Assembly (NCBI GenBank): GCA_016297265.1 | Contig: JAEDHB010000011.1 | Coordinates: 1-47,153, forward strand | Length of the DNA: 47,153 nt | Direction of reading: 5' to 3' | From: Butyrivibrio sp. | GTDB lineage: Bacteria; Bacillota; Clostridia; Lachnospirales; Lachnospiraceae | Shown here: in pieces, positions 25,769-33,617 of the stretch | How positions within the stretch are numbered: position 1 is the stretch's first letter | Layout: each line of letters starts with the position of its first letter | Position numbers and translations under genes: made by a program | The notes under the pieces: model-generated | What the model was told of the DNA's origin: nothing | The model's database searches: none | Seen by the model: only the letters and a program-made list of their open reading frames with translations

Positions 25769-26476
25769 TTAAAAAGTAAACTCAATTGCGGCATATGCCG
25801 TTCCGTCTTCAGCTCTTAAATCTGCAATACACTTTTCACTATCAAAATACACATAAGGGTGGAACACATCGCCCTCCGTCGCAGACACTTTGTATTCCGC
25901 TCTCACTCTGGACGGAATAGCCTCAATTCCTGTCACAGCAATAAATGTCCTGATATATTCGCAATTGTTTACATGCTGATTGATATCCAGCTGTGAATTC
26001 ATTACCGGAACCGGTGAGTATTCCACAACATCTTCCGGTATTTCAATCTTGCGGTCACAGTATTCCATATCCAGCGCAGGTATTCCCGTATAATATGCGT
26101 CCTTTTCATCCTGTGGTATTCTTGCAGGCTGATTGGTCTCTGAGTCAAGATATACCCAGATGGAATTAGCCTGCACAAGGACCTCATCATCCTCACCGAT
26201 TATCTCAAAATTACGATATCCAAAAAATCCCTTAAAATCATATGGATTGGTTCTTACCGTTATGTTCTCAAACAGAACCGGAGCCCTGTGAATATCCACC
26301 TGCCACGAATACAAAAACCAGTATCCGTCCGCCTCATCCATACTGCTTATTCCACGTCCAACGCTTTCAGAATGTACCATCGCACAATCCTGAAGGTAAT
26401 TAATAATTGAGTCGACTGTCATCTGTCCAAATCTGTCGGCCTCACTAAATCTAACATGACTCTTTATTTCTCTCAT
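25769..26476 (-). CDS. Acyl-ACP thioesterase
   Basis: A 235-residue double hotdog protein of the bacterial FatA-like acyl-ACP thioesterase family. The first hotdog starts VRFSEADRFGQMTVDSIINY, and the second holds the active-site pattern MNSQLDINQHVNNCEYIRTF with the Asn-x-His/Gln layout. WFLYSWQVDIHRAP is also typical. It would release fatty acids from ACP, adjusting membrane lipid supply or producing medium-chain acids. It lies between ddl and cvfB with short gaps, so it is probably part of one transcript. Confidence 0.9.
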   Translation of the reverse strand: MREIKSHVRFSEADRFGQMTVDSIINYLQDCAMVHSESVGRGISSMDEADGYWFLYSWQVDIHRAPVLFENITVRTNPYDFKGFFGYRNFEIIGEDDEVLVQANSIWVYLDSETNQPARIPQDEKDAYYTGIPALDMEYCDRKIEIPEDVVEYSPVPVMNSQLDINQHVNNCEYIRTFIAVTGIEAIPSRVRAEYKVSATEGDVFHPYVYFDSEKCIADLRAEDGTAYAAIEFTF

Positions 26477-26491
26477 AGTACTTCACACCCG

Positions 26492-27679
26492 TTATTTCAT
26501 AAGTTTTCCGCTCTTGCCGCCGCAAAGTGTCTGTCCGTCAAGAATATTCGTATCAAAAGAAAATGTAAGACTTTCTTCCTCTCTGACACGCTTAAGCGAA
26601 AGATTAATCATTCTTGTAAGCAATTCCTTGTACGGAACGCCCACCGGCTCCCAGAGGTAAAATGCCAACGAACCCGGTATTGTATTAATTTCGTTAAAAT
26701 ACAGTTTTCCGTTATCCTCATCAATCATAAAATCAATTCTTGCTACGCCCTGGCAACCAAGCTTCTTAAAGGATTCAACCGCCAGACTGCGTATTTCTTC
26801 ACGTTGCTCTGAGGAAAGCTCCGCAGGTATTTTTCTTGAAACACTTGCCATGCCCTTGCTTTTGCCACCCTTTGAATTGCCGAGATATTTATCTTCATAG
26901 CTTAGGATATCTTTTGTATGTAATGGTTCCTCACATTCAGATGCTATTGCTTCATTCTCGTCACCAAGAACCGAACAGTTAATCTCGCGTAACTTTGTGA
27001 TTGCATGCTCTACAAGCACTCTTCTTGAATATGTGAAAGCATCATCTATTGACTGAATAAGCTCAACTCTGTCCTTTGCCACACTGATGCCGACACTTGA
27101 TCCAAGGTTAACCGGCTTAATAATAACCGGATATCCCAGTTCACTCTCAATTTTGGCAACCATATCGTCTATTTCTTCGTAGTCCGACGTTGTAAAATTG
27201 AGGCAGTCCAAAACAGGTATGTTGTTATCCTTAAGCACAGCCTTTGTTATATATTTGTCCATTCCCACTGCTGAAGCAGTAACATCACATCCCACAAAAG
27301 GAATTCCTAAAGTCTTAAGATAGCCCTGCAATGCACCGTCTTCAACATTTGTTCCATGTACAATCGGAAATGCAATATCGATATCTATTGTATTCTTTTT
27401 GCCGATTTTTTTTGCAGGATAAGGCACCAAAGAAACCTTGTCGCCATCATTAACCATAATCACACGCTGGGATTTTGCAAGTAATGAATTGATATTTTTG
27501 TAGCATTCTATCCTGCCTATATCATCACCTACATACATCTCATTTTTTTTATTAATATAGACGGGAATAACATCATATTTTTCCGTGTCCATACTCATAA
27601 TAGCCTGAATACCTGAGATTATTGAAACCTCATGCTCAACACTTTTTCCACCAAACAATACCGCAACTTTAATTTTCAT
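26492..27679 (-). CDS. ddl: D-alanine--D-alanine ligase
   Basis: A 395-residue ATP-grasp ligase that makes D-Ala-D-Ala for peptidoglycan. Marks are LFGGKSVEHEVSIISG, PIVHGTNVEDGALQGYLKTL, YPVIIKPVNLGSSVGI, the omega-loop SYEDKY, whose Lys/Tyr points to D-Ala rather than D-lactate as second substrate, and EINTIPGSLAFYLWEP. The protein is longer than E. coli DdlB (about 306) because of a C-terminal tail (LTFSFDTNILDGQTLCGGKS) and small insertions. The start at 27679 has AAAGGTG six nt upstream. It follows murF by 44 bp, which fits substrate handover to MurF. Confidence 0.96.
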   Translation of the reverse strand: MKIKVAVLFGGKSVEHEVSIISGIQAIMSMDTEKYDVIPVYINKKNEMYVGDDIGRIECYKNINSLLAKSQRVIMVNDGDKVSLVPYPAKKIGKKNTIDIDIAFPIVHGTNVEDGALQGYLKTLGIPFVGCDVTASAVGMDKYITKAVLKDNNIPVLDCLNFTTSDYEEIDDMVAKIESELGYPVIIKPVNLGSSVGISVAKDRVELIQSIDDAFTYSRRVLVEHAITKLREINCSVLGDENEAIASECEEPLHTKDILSYEDKYLGNSKGGKSKGMASVSRKIPAELSSEQREEIRSLAVESFKKLGCQGVARIDFMIDEDNGKLYFNEINTIPGSLAFYLWEPVGVPYKELLTRMINLSLKRVREEESLTFSFDTNILDGQTLCGGKSGKLMK

Positions 27680-27723
27680 CTCGTTCACCTTTCTGTCCTC
27701 GCCTGTCTTATGCGGGTAGCTAC

Positions 27724-29283
27724 TTAATAATTATCCGGGAGGTCGTTTTCAAGCAAAATATACTTGTGGCCTTCGCCCTTTATTGAATAAGCATAGCTTA
27801 ATGCTTCCTCTAATTTGTCAAATACAACGCACTTTTCCTGTGGAAATCCGCTATCCATAACGCCCTTGTAAATCGGCTCTGTGTGTTTTTTTCCAACAAG
27901 CAGTATATAGTCACAGTTCTGCGCTGCATAAGTACCGAATTTGTAATTAAAATCATCCTCATCCCTGCCAAGTTCAACCATTCCGGGCGTAACAAGTATT
28001 CTCACGCCCTCCAACATGTTCAGCGTTTCCACCGCGACCTTGGAGCCCACAGGATTTGAATTATATGCGTCGTCAATTATTGTAACATTGCCTCGTCTTA
28101 TCATCTGCATTCTGTGCTGAACCGGCTGAATCCTTCTTACGGAAGTCTTCAGACTTTTGAGTGGTATTCCAAAAGAATTTGCCACTGCGATGGCTCCCAC
28201 AACATTGATAATATTGTGTTCTCCAACAAGTTTCATCTGAAATCTCTCGCTCTCGCCCGATGGCGCCGTAACGGTAAATTCAGTTCCCAGCTGTGACAGA
28301 CTGACATCCGAAGTGGTATATCCGTCGCCGGAGGATTTTGACCGGTAAAATACTGACGAGTACTTCTTACTGTTGCCCGTAATATATTCATTATCTCCAT
28401 TAAGGAAAAGCATACCGCCCTCCGGAATTGCATCAGCGAGTTCAAATTTGGTGCTGATGATATTGTCCATATTGCCGAAGGTCTCCAGATGCTGTGGTCC
28501 GATTGAGGAAATCACACCATGGTCCGGATGTACGATATCGCATATTTCCTTGATATCTCCAACATATTTTGCTCCCATTTCACATATGAAAAGTTCATGT
28601 GTCGGCTTCAGCGAACTGCGGATGGTTTTTACAATTCCCATCGGTGTGTTGTAGCTTTCAGGAGTAATAAGCACATTGAATTTGTCCTGCAAAAGAGTCT
28701 GAAGATAATACTTCATACTGGTTTTGCCGTAGCTTCCGGTGATTCCGATTATTTTCAAATCAGGAACTTCATGTAGTCTTCTCTTTGCATCGTTAATGAA
28801 ATGATTTGTAACCATTTTTTCCAAAGGCTTGTTGATAACAACAATCACAAACAGATTGAACATTTGGAGTCCGGTAATAACCGCCAGAGTTCCCGGAAGG
28901 TAACCAACCCCTGCAAAAATGTCCACCAGTGCAATGATTATCGCCGCCAGAATAATATTCGTTGCAATCTGACGCCTTACTCTCATGGTATATACAAGTT
29001 TTTTCTTAGTGTTATTCTTTTTAAGGTAAAAATAATATCTTGTAATAATCAGGTCCATAAGAATCAGAACCGAGAAAGTTGCCACATGCCTTACAAATAT
29101 CGCAAGAACTCCCAGTGCAAGCTGCATAAGCAGAAGTCCCTGTTTCTTCCAATTCTTCTTAAGCCATGCCATATGTTCCACATTCATGTAACTGTCAAGC
29201 TGGAACATATGCAGATTATATCTGCCCGCAAGCAGCAGTCCGGGAACAGACAAAACAATGGCTGCTATAGTTAATATTCTCAT
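27724..29283 (-). CDS. murF: Membrane-anchored MurF-type Mur ligase
   Basis: A 519-residue protein: an N-terminal region of about 170 residues with four or so hydrophobic helices (IAAIVLSVPGLLLAG, LALGVLAIFV, ILAAIIIALVDIFAG, FNLFVIVVI), then a Mur ligase core. The core has the ATP loop GITGSYGKTS, SYNTPMGIVKTI, EMGAKYVGDI, GEHNIINVVGAIAVA and DDAYNSNP, as in MurF, which joins D-Ala-D-Ala to the UDP-MurNAc tripeptide. Usual MurF is soluble and about 450 residues, so the membrane anchor replaces the normal N-terminal substrate domain. The pairing with ddl supports the MurF assignment; a related Mur-like ligase role is possible. Confidence 0.85.
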   Translation of the reverse strand: MRILTIAAIVLSVPGLLLAGRYNLHMFQLDSYMNVEHMAWLKKNWKKQGLLLMQLALGVLAIFVRHVATFSVLILMDLIITRYYFYLKKNNTKKKLVYTMRVRRQIATNIILAAIIIALVDIFAGVGYLPGTLAVITGLQMFNLFVIVVINKPLEKMVTNHFINDAKRRLHEVPDLKIIGITGSYGKTSMKYYLQTLLQDKFNVLITPESYNTPMGIVKTIRSSLKPTHELFICEMGAKYVGDIKEICDIVHPDHGVISSIGPQHLETFGNMDNIISTKFELADAIPEGGMLFLNGDNEYITGNSKKYSSVFYRSKSSGDGYTTSDVSLSQLGTEFTVTAPSGESERFQMKLVGEHNIINVVGAIAVANSFGIPLKSLKTSVRRIQPVQHRMQMIRRGNVTIIDDAYNSNPVGSKVAVETLNMLEGVRILVTPGMVELGRDEDDFNYKFGTYAAQNCDYILLVGKKHTEPIYKGVMDSGFPQEKCVVFDKLEEALSYAYSIKGEGHKYILLENDLPDNY

Positions 29284-29390
29284 AATCCACCTACTTGTCA
29301 TTCATATTTGCACAGAGCGTGCACGCAGAACTACGGAAATACGGGGGCAATACGCCCTCATATTATTGATATGTCCTGCGACGTACATTA
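29284..29390. other. Intergenic hairpins between the hydrolase and murF genes
   Basis: A GC-rich inverted pair (GGGGGC/GCCCTC, about 29343-29359) and a second (TGCAC/GTGCA, about 29309-29323) lie in this gap. Neither has a T-run on the minus strand, so they look like mRNA folds rather than terminators. Confidence 0.3.
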
Positions 29391-30164
29391 TTACTTTATC
29401 TGAAAATACGAATTCATTATACTTCTGAACACTGCCGGCTGTTCCAGAAAAGAATAGTGCCCGGTTCCCTTTATCACCGCAAGACCTGAATTAGGGATTT
29501 TTTCTTCCATAACATGTGCATCACTAATCGGTGTAGCAGTATCATTATCTCCCCAAATCAGGAGTGTTTCCTGCTCAATCATTGGTAAAAGATGCGTGAG
29601 GTCCTCATTGATTGCTTTTACCATACACTGTTTCATCATAGGAGACGCATTACGATAATCCTCCGAGCCTTGCTTGTTTTTCCATTCATCAATGAGATTC
29701 GGACAAATTGCATGAATCGGCTTCAGAGACACAAATTTCTTGAACATCTTATATCTCATGACCTTGAGTTTCATCCAAAATGAGCGTTTCGGCATAATCC
29801 CCGCGCTGTCAATCAATATTATTCTGTCAATTTCAAAACCTAATGTCTGCCTTGTCGCAAGCTTTATTATTACTCTTCCACCGTAGGAATGTCCGAAAAG
29901 AACTGCCTTTTCAATTCCCAGTGTTTTCATAAACTTCTCAAAAAAGTCTGCATATGCGTCCACATCCCAAGGTTCCCTCGGTTCATCGCTGGCACCGAAC
30001 CCCGGGAAATCAAACTGAACTACTTTAAACTTCTGTCCTATGCAGGCAGCGATGGTATCATATAATGCCATTTCGGTTCCCCAGCCTTGGAGAACAACTG
30101 CATATTCCTCGCCTTCACCTGATATTTTGTAATTAATATTGTATCCATCTATAACAATTTCCAT
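29391..30164 (-). CDS. Alpha/beta hydrolase
   Basis: A 257-residue hydrolase. The oxyanion region is VVLQGWGTE, the nucleophile elbow is GHSYGG, the acid lies in WGDNDTATP and the catalytic His in GTGHYSFLEQP. PGFGASDEP after the third strand is typical of the family. The start at 30164 has AAAGGTG six nt upstream. It heads the transcript that continues into murF and ddl, which suggests an envelope or lipid task, but the substrate is unknown. Confidence 0.88.
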   Translation of the reverse strand: MEIVIDGYNINYKISGEGEEYAVVLQGWGTEMALYDTIAACIGQKFKVVQFDFPGFGASDEPREPWDVDAYADFFEKFMKTLGIEKAVLFGHSYGGRVIIKLATRQTLGFEIDRIILIDSAGIMPKRSFWMKLKVMRYKMFKKFVSLKPIHAICPNLIDEWKNKQGSEDYRNASPMMKQCMVKAINEDLTHLLPMIEQETLLIWGDNDTATPISDAHVMEEKIPNSGLAVIKGTGHYSFLEQPAVFRSIMNSYFQIK

Positions 30165-30194
30165 GGATGTCACCTTTCAACGCAAACTTAACTA

Positions 30195-30223
30195 ATTATA
30201 GCACAAAAGAAATCCGTTGTCAT
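30195..30223 (-). promoter_or_regulatory. Promoter of the hydrolase-murF-ddl run
   Basis: ATGACA (30218-30223), 17-bp spacer, and TATAAT (30195-30200) with extended TGC. Confidence 0.7.
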
Positions 30224-30266
30224 CAAACTATAATGTTTTTTTGACTATTTTTGACTAATAAAATAA

Positions 30267-30295
30267 TTGCGATTAGTTTGAATATGATTTATAAT
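30267..30295 (+). promoter_or_regulatory. Promoter of the SPFH/zinc-ribbon/TPM operon
   Basis: TTGCGA (30267-30272), 17-bp spacer, and TATAAT (30290-30295), divergent from the hydrolase promoter. Two TTGACT copies lie just upstream (30241-30256). Confidence 0.65.
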
Positions 30296-30329
30296 AAATG
30301 TGTACGTTTTTTTGAGAAAGGAGTTTATT

Positions 30330-31598
30330 ATGGGACTTATAAAAGCAGGTTTTGGTGCCCTTAATGGTACTCTTGCAGACCAGTGGAAAGAATTCTTTAC
30401 TTGCGATTCCATGGAAGCAGATGTGCTTATGACAAGGGGTGTCAAACAAACTAACAAAAGATCATCAAATACGAAGGGCAATGACAATGTCATTTCCAAC
30501 GGTTCAGGAATCGCTGTTGCAGACGGACAGTGTATGATTATCGTTGATCAGGGTGAAATCGTCGAGGTTTGTGCTGAACCGGGTGAATTCACATATGATA
30601 CATCATCAGAGCCAAGTATTTTTACAGGCAAGCTCGGAAAAGGTATTGTCAATACCTTCAAGACCATCGGAAAGAGATTTACATACGGCGGTGATACAGG
30701 AAGAGATCAGAGAATCTATTACATCAACACCAAGGAACTTATCGGTAACAAATTCGGTACAGCCAACCCTGTTATGTTCCGTGTTGTTGATTCAAAAATA
30801 GGACTCGACCTCGATACAGCGCTTCGCTGTTCGGGAACATATTCTTACAGAATTTCAGACCCGCTTCTCTTCTATAAGAATGTTGCAGGCAACGTTGCCG
30901 ATGAATATACACGTGAAAATATCGACATACAGCTTAAAACAGAATTTATGAGTGCACTTCAACCCGCTTTAGGAAAGCTTTCTGATTTGGAGCTTCGTCC
31001 AAACCAGATTCCGCAGCACACTCCTGAACTTGAGGCAGCACTTAACGAAGCACTTACAGACAAATGGATTAATCTTAGAGGACTCGAACTTGTTACCGTT
31101 TCCATCGGTTCAGTTACAATTCCTGATGATGATGCAGAAAGCATCAAGGAAGCTCAACGTACAGCAATGTACAAGGATGCCAATATGGGTGCGGCTGCAA
31201 TTGTTAATGCTCAGGCAGATGCCATGAGAACAGCAGCAGGCAACTCAGCAGGCGCCATGACAGGTTTTATGGGAATGGGAATGGCTATGAATCAGGGAGG
31301 AATGAATGCACAGAACCTCTATGCTGTAGGTCAGCAGCAGGCACAGGCTGCGCAAAATCAGGCAGACTCATGGAATTGCTCATGCGGCACGGTTGCTACC
31401 GGCAACTTCTGTCCTAACTGTGGTGCAAAGAAACCTGCTCCGGCAGGAAGCTGGACCTGTTCATGCGGTACTGTAGCTACCGGCAACTTTTGCCCTAACT
31501 GTGGTGCAAAGAAACCGGATAGCGACACTTGGACCTGTTCTTGCGGTGCTACCGTAACCGGTAACTTCTGCCCTAACTGCGGCGCAAAGAGACCATAA
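30330..31598 (+). CDS. SPFH-domain protein with three C-terminal zinc ribbons (YdjI-like)
   Basis: A 422-residue protein. An N-terminal region (WKEFFTCDSMEADVLMTRGV) leads into an SPFH/band-7 type domain at about 55-270 (AVADGQCMIIVDQGEIVEVC, PGEFTYDTSS, GTYSYRISDPLLFYKNV), followed by an Ala/Gln/Met-rich helix. The tail has three copies of a zinc ribbon (CSCGTVATGNFCPNCGAKK) with 81- and 78-bp spacing. The layout matches YdjI of Bacillus subtilis and the proteins named virion core protein in databases. The start at 30330 follows AGGAG. YdjI-type proteins associate with the membrane and with PspA-type envelope stress responses. The three ribbons are nearly identical, suggesting recent tandem duplication. 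Confidence 0.9.
   Translation: MGLIKAGFGALNGTLADQWKEFFTCDSMEADVLMTRGVKQTNKRSSNTKGNDNVISNGSGIAVADGQCMIIVDQGEIVEVCAEPGEFTYDTSSEPSIFTGKLGKGIVNTFKTIGKRFTYGGDTGRDQRIYYINTKELIGNKFGTANPVMFRVVDSKIGLDLDTALRCSGTYSYRISDPLLFYKNVAGNVADEYTRENIDIQLKTEFMSALQPALGKLSDLELRPNQIPQHTPELEAALNEALTDKWINLRGLELVTVSIGSVTIPDDDAESIKEAQRTAMYKDANMGAAAIVNAQADAMRTAAGNSAGAMTGFMGMGMAMNQGGMNAQNLYAVGQQQAQAAQNQADSWNCSCGTVATGNFCPNCGAKKPAPAGSWTCSCGTVATGNFCPNCGAKKPDSDTWTCSCGATVTGNFCPNCGAKRP
31371..31595 (+). repeat. Three tandem zinc-ribbon-coding repeats
   Basis: Units start at 31371, 31452 and 31530. Each encodes W-x-CSCG, TGNFCPNCGAK and a Lys/Arg-Pro end. The DNA is close to identical between copies, which makes gain or loss of units possible. 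Confidence 0.85.
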
Positions 31599-31616
31599 TC
31601 ATATTGAATTTATTAA

Positions 31617-31642
31617 TCCCGTGAGGCTCTGTCTTCACGGGA
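31617..31642 (+). other. Intergenic hairpin between the SPFH and zinc-ribbon genes
   Basis: A perfect 8-bp stem (TCCCGTGA/TCACGGGA) with 10-nt loop. What follows is ATATTATAAGGAG, the next ribosome binding site, not a T-run. It may stabilise or process the mRNA and tune the ratio of the two proteins. Confidence 0.5.
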
Positions 31643-31661
31643 TATTATAAGGAGAACACTA

Positions 31662-32756
31662 ATGCTACAAGAATACAAATGTCCTTGCTGCGGCGGTGCC
31701 ATCAACTTCGACAGTTCTCTTCAGAAAATGAAATGTCCTTTCTGTGACACTGAATTCGAGATGGATACGCTTAAAGCATATGACGATGTTCTTAAGAAAG
31801 ATCACGAAGATGAAATGAACTGGGAACCTCACAGCAATAACGAATGGGCCGGCAATGAAGCCTATGGTTTCCGCACTTATGTATGTAAATCATGCGGCGG
31901 TGAAATTGTTGGCGATGAAACAGTAGCCGCTACCAAATGCCCTTACTGTGACAACCCGGTTATAATGATGGAACAGCTCACCGGCTTCCTCAAACCGGAT
32001 TATGTTATTCCATTCAAGCTTAACAAGAAGGATGCCAAAGAGGCACTCTACAATCATCTTAAGGGTAAAAGATTATTACCTAAAGTATTTAAATCACAAA
32101 ATCATATAGATGATATCAAAGGAATTTATGTTCCTTACTGGTTATTTGATTCAACAGTTGATGCAAACATAAGATATCGTGCAACCAGGGTACGCGACTG
32201 GATAAGCGGTGATTATGAATATACCGAAACAAGTTATTACCTTGTAGTCCGCGACGGAAATCTTATGTTTGACAATGTTCCAAATGACGGTTCTGTCAAA
32301 ATGGATGATACGCTGATGGAATCCATTGAACCTTTCAATTTTGCAGAAGCTGTTGATTTTCAAACTGCGTACCTTGCCGGATATCTGGCAGACAAATATG
32401 ATGTGTCCGCAGAGCAATGCACTGAAAAAATCAACGCAAGAATCAAGAAAAGCACCGAAACTGAATTTGCAAAAACAGTCCTCGGTTATACCACAGTTGT
32501 CACTGAAAATTCCAATTTAAGACTCCACAATGCCAAGGCAAAATATGCCTTGTTCCCTGTATGGATTCTTAATACAACCTGGAACGGAAATCATTATATT
32601 TTTGCCATGAACGGCCAGACCGGCAAATTTGCAGGAGATTTGCCTATGGATAAATCCATCCGCACCAAATGGCGTTTAGCACTAACAGGAATCGTCGGAG
32701 TTGCTCTTTTCGGTTTGAGCTTCCTGTTATGGAATGTATTTAAATGGGGGGCATAG
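31662..32756 (+). CDS. TFIIB-type zinc-ribbon membrane protein (YdjG-like)
   Basis: A 364-residue protein with two zinc ribbons: CPCCG/CPFCD at about 7-30 and CKSCG/CPYCD at about 75-100. A domain of about 200 residues follows (DYVIPFKLNKKDAKEALYNH, IKGIYVPYWLFD, ALFPVWILNTTWNG). One C-terminal membrane helix ends it (LALTGIVGVALFGLSFLLW). This is the YdjG layout, and the gene sits next to the ydjI-like gene. AAGGAG precedes the ATG. In B. subtilis, YdjG and YdjH anchor PspA to the membrane; the same role here is inferred from gene content. Confidence 0.88.
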   Translation: MLQEYKCPCCGGAINFDSSLQKMKCPFCDTEFEMDTLKAYDDVLKKDHEDEMNWEPHSNNEWAGNEAYGFRTYVCKSCGGEIVGDETVAATKCPYCDNPVIMMEQLTGFLKPDYVIPFKLNKKDAKEALYNHLKGKRLLPKVFKSQNHIDDIKGIYVPYWLFDSTVDANIRYRATRVRDWISGDYEYTETSYYLVVRDGNLMFDNVPNDGSVKMDDTLMESIEPFNFAEAVDFQTAYLAGYLADKYDVSAEQCTEKINARIKKSTETEFAKTVLGYTTVVTENSNLRLHNAKAKYALFPVWILNTTWNGNHYIFAMNGQTGKFAGDLPMDKSIRTKWRLALTGIVGVALFGLSFLLWNVFKWGA

Positions 32757-32759
32757 CAT

Positions 32760-33563
32760 ATGAAGAAAAGAATTATAGCAATAATAGCCGCCATTCTTAC
32801 TTTTGCACTTATGGCAATTCCTGCAATGGCATTAGATGCCGACTCGGACTTAATTTACCAATCAAATAGCAATGTATATGATGAAGCCAATCTGCTAAGC
32901 TCAAGCGAAGCAAAAAAACTGTCGCAGAAAATAGCTTCTTTTAACCAAAATCACAATATCGATATTGTTGTAGTTACGTTGCAAAATCTTCAGGGCAATC
33001 CAAATACTTTCGCAGAGAATTATTATGATTCACATGGTTTTGGCTCAGGCGGCTCTAACAGCGGAGTAATGTTATTGATATCCATGCAGACCCGTGACTG
33101 GGTAATTACAGCAAGAGGTAAGGGTTTGAGTGCTTTCTGTAAAGAGGGAAGGGAATATATCGGCGAAAAAATACAGCCAAAGCTTAGTGATGGAGATTAC
33201 TACAAGGCCTTCGATTTATTCTGTGATTTGAGTGAGGATTTCATTGTTCAATATGAAAACGGCACTCCATACACAGCCGACAACCTTCCAATGAAGCCTT
33301 TCCCGGTTCTTCCTTTTGCACTGGGCAGTGTTGCAGTTGCTTTCATTATATCACTAATTGTAACCGCAGTTATGAAGTCACATTTGAAATCAGTAAGACC
33401 TCAGGACACCGCAAAATACTATGTAAGACCGGGCAGTCTTAATATAGTCAACGGTTATGAGCAATTCCTCTACAGTAATGTTACATCCACCAAAATCCGA
33501 AGCAGTAGTGACGGCGGTGGCGGAATCCATTCCTCAGGAAGCAGTTCAAGCGGAAAATTTTAG
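32760..33563 (+). CDS. TPM-domain protein (YdjH/YgcG-like)
   Basis: A 267-residue protein. A signal peptide (KRIIAIIAAILTFALMAIPA, cleavage after about AMA) is followed by a TPM domain (about 38-165): VYDEANLLSSSEAKKLSQKI, IDIVVVTLQNL, NSGVMLLISMQTRDWVITA. A membrane helix at about 180-205 (FALGSVAVAFIISLIV) and a Gly/Ser-rich tail (SSSDGGGGIHSSGSSSSGKF) complete it. It starts 3 bp after the previous stop, behind a G-run (GGGGGG) in place of a normal Shine-Dalgarno, so translation is probably coupled. It is the YdjH member of the three-gene set. Confidence 0.88.
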   Translation: MKKRIIAIIAAILTFALMAIPAMALDADSDLIYQSNSNVYDEANLLSSSEAKKLSQKIASFNQNHNIDIVVVTLQNLQGNPNTFAENYYDSHGFGSGGSNSGVMLLISMQTRDWVITARGKGLSAFCKEGREYIGEKIQPKLSDGDYYKAFDLFCDLSEDFIVQYENGTPYTADNLPMKPFPVLPFALGSVAVAFIISLIVTAVMKSHLKSVRPQDTAKYYVRPGSLNIVNGYEQFLYSNVTSTKIRSSSDGGGGIHSSGSSSSGKF

Positions 33564-33569
33564 TATTAC

Positions 33570-33603
33570 AAAAAAAGGAGTGTTTGAGTATTCAAACACT
33601 CCT
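33570..33603 (-). terminator. Intrinsic terminator of the fprA-hybrid kinase unit, shared with the TPM operon
   Basis: A perfect 12-bp stem (AGGAGTGTTTGA, 33576-33587, complement 33592-33603) with a 4-nt loop. On the minus strand seven T follow (33570-33576). On the plus strand the tail AATATTATAT is weaker, but the hairpin probably also ends the convergent TPM operon. Confidence 0.88.
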
Positions 33604-33617
33604 AATATTATATGTTC

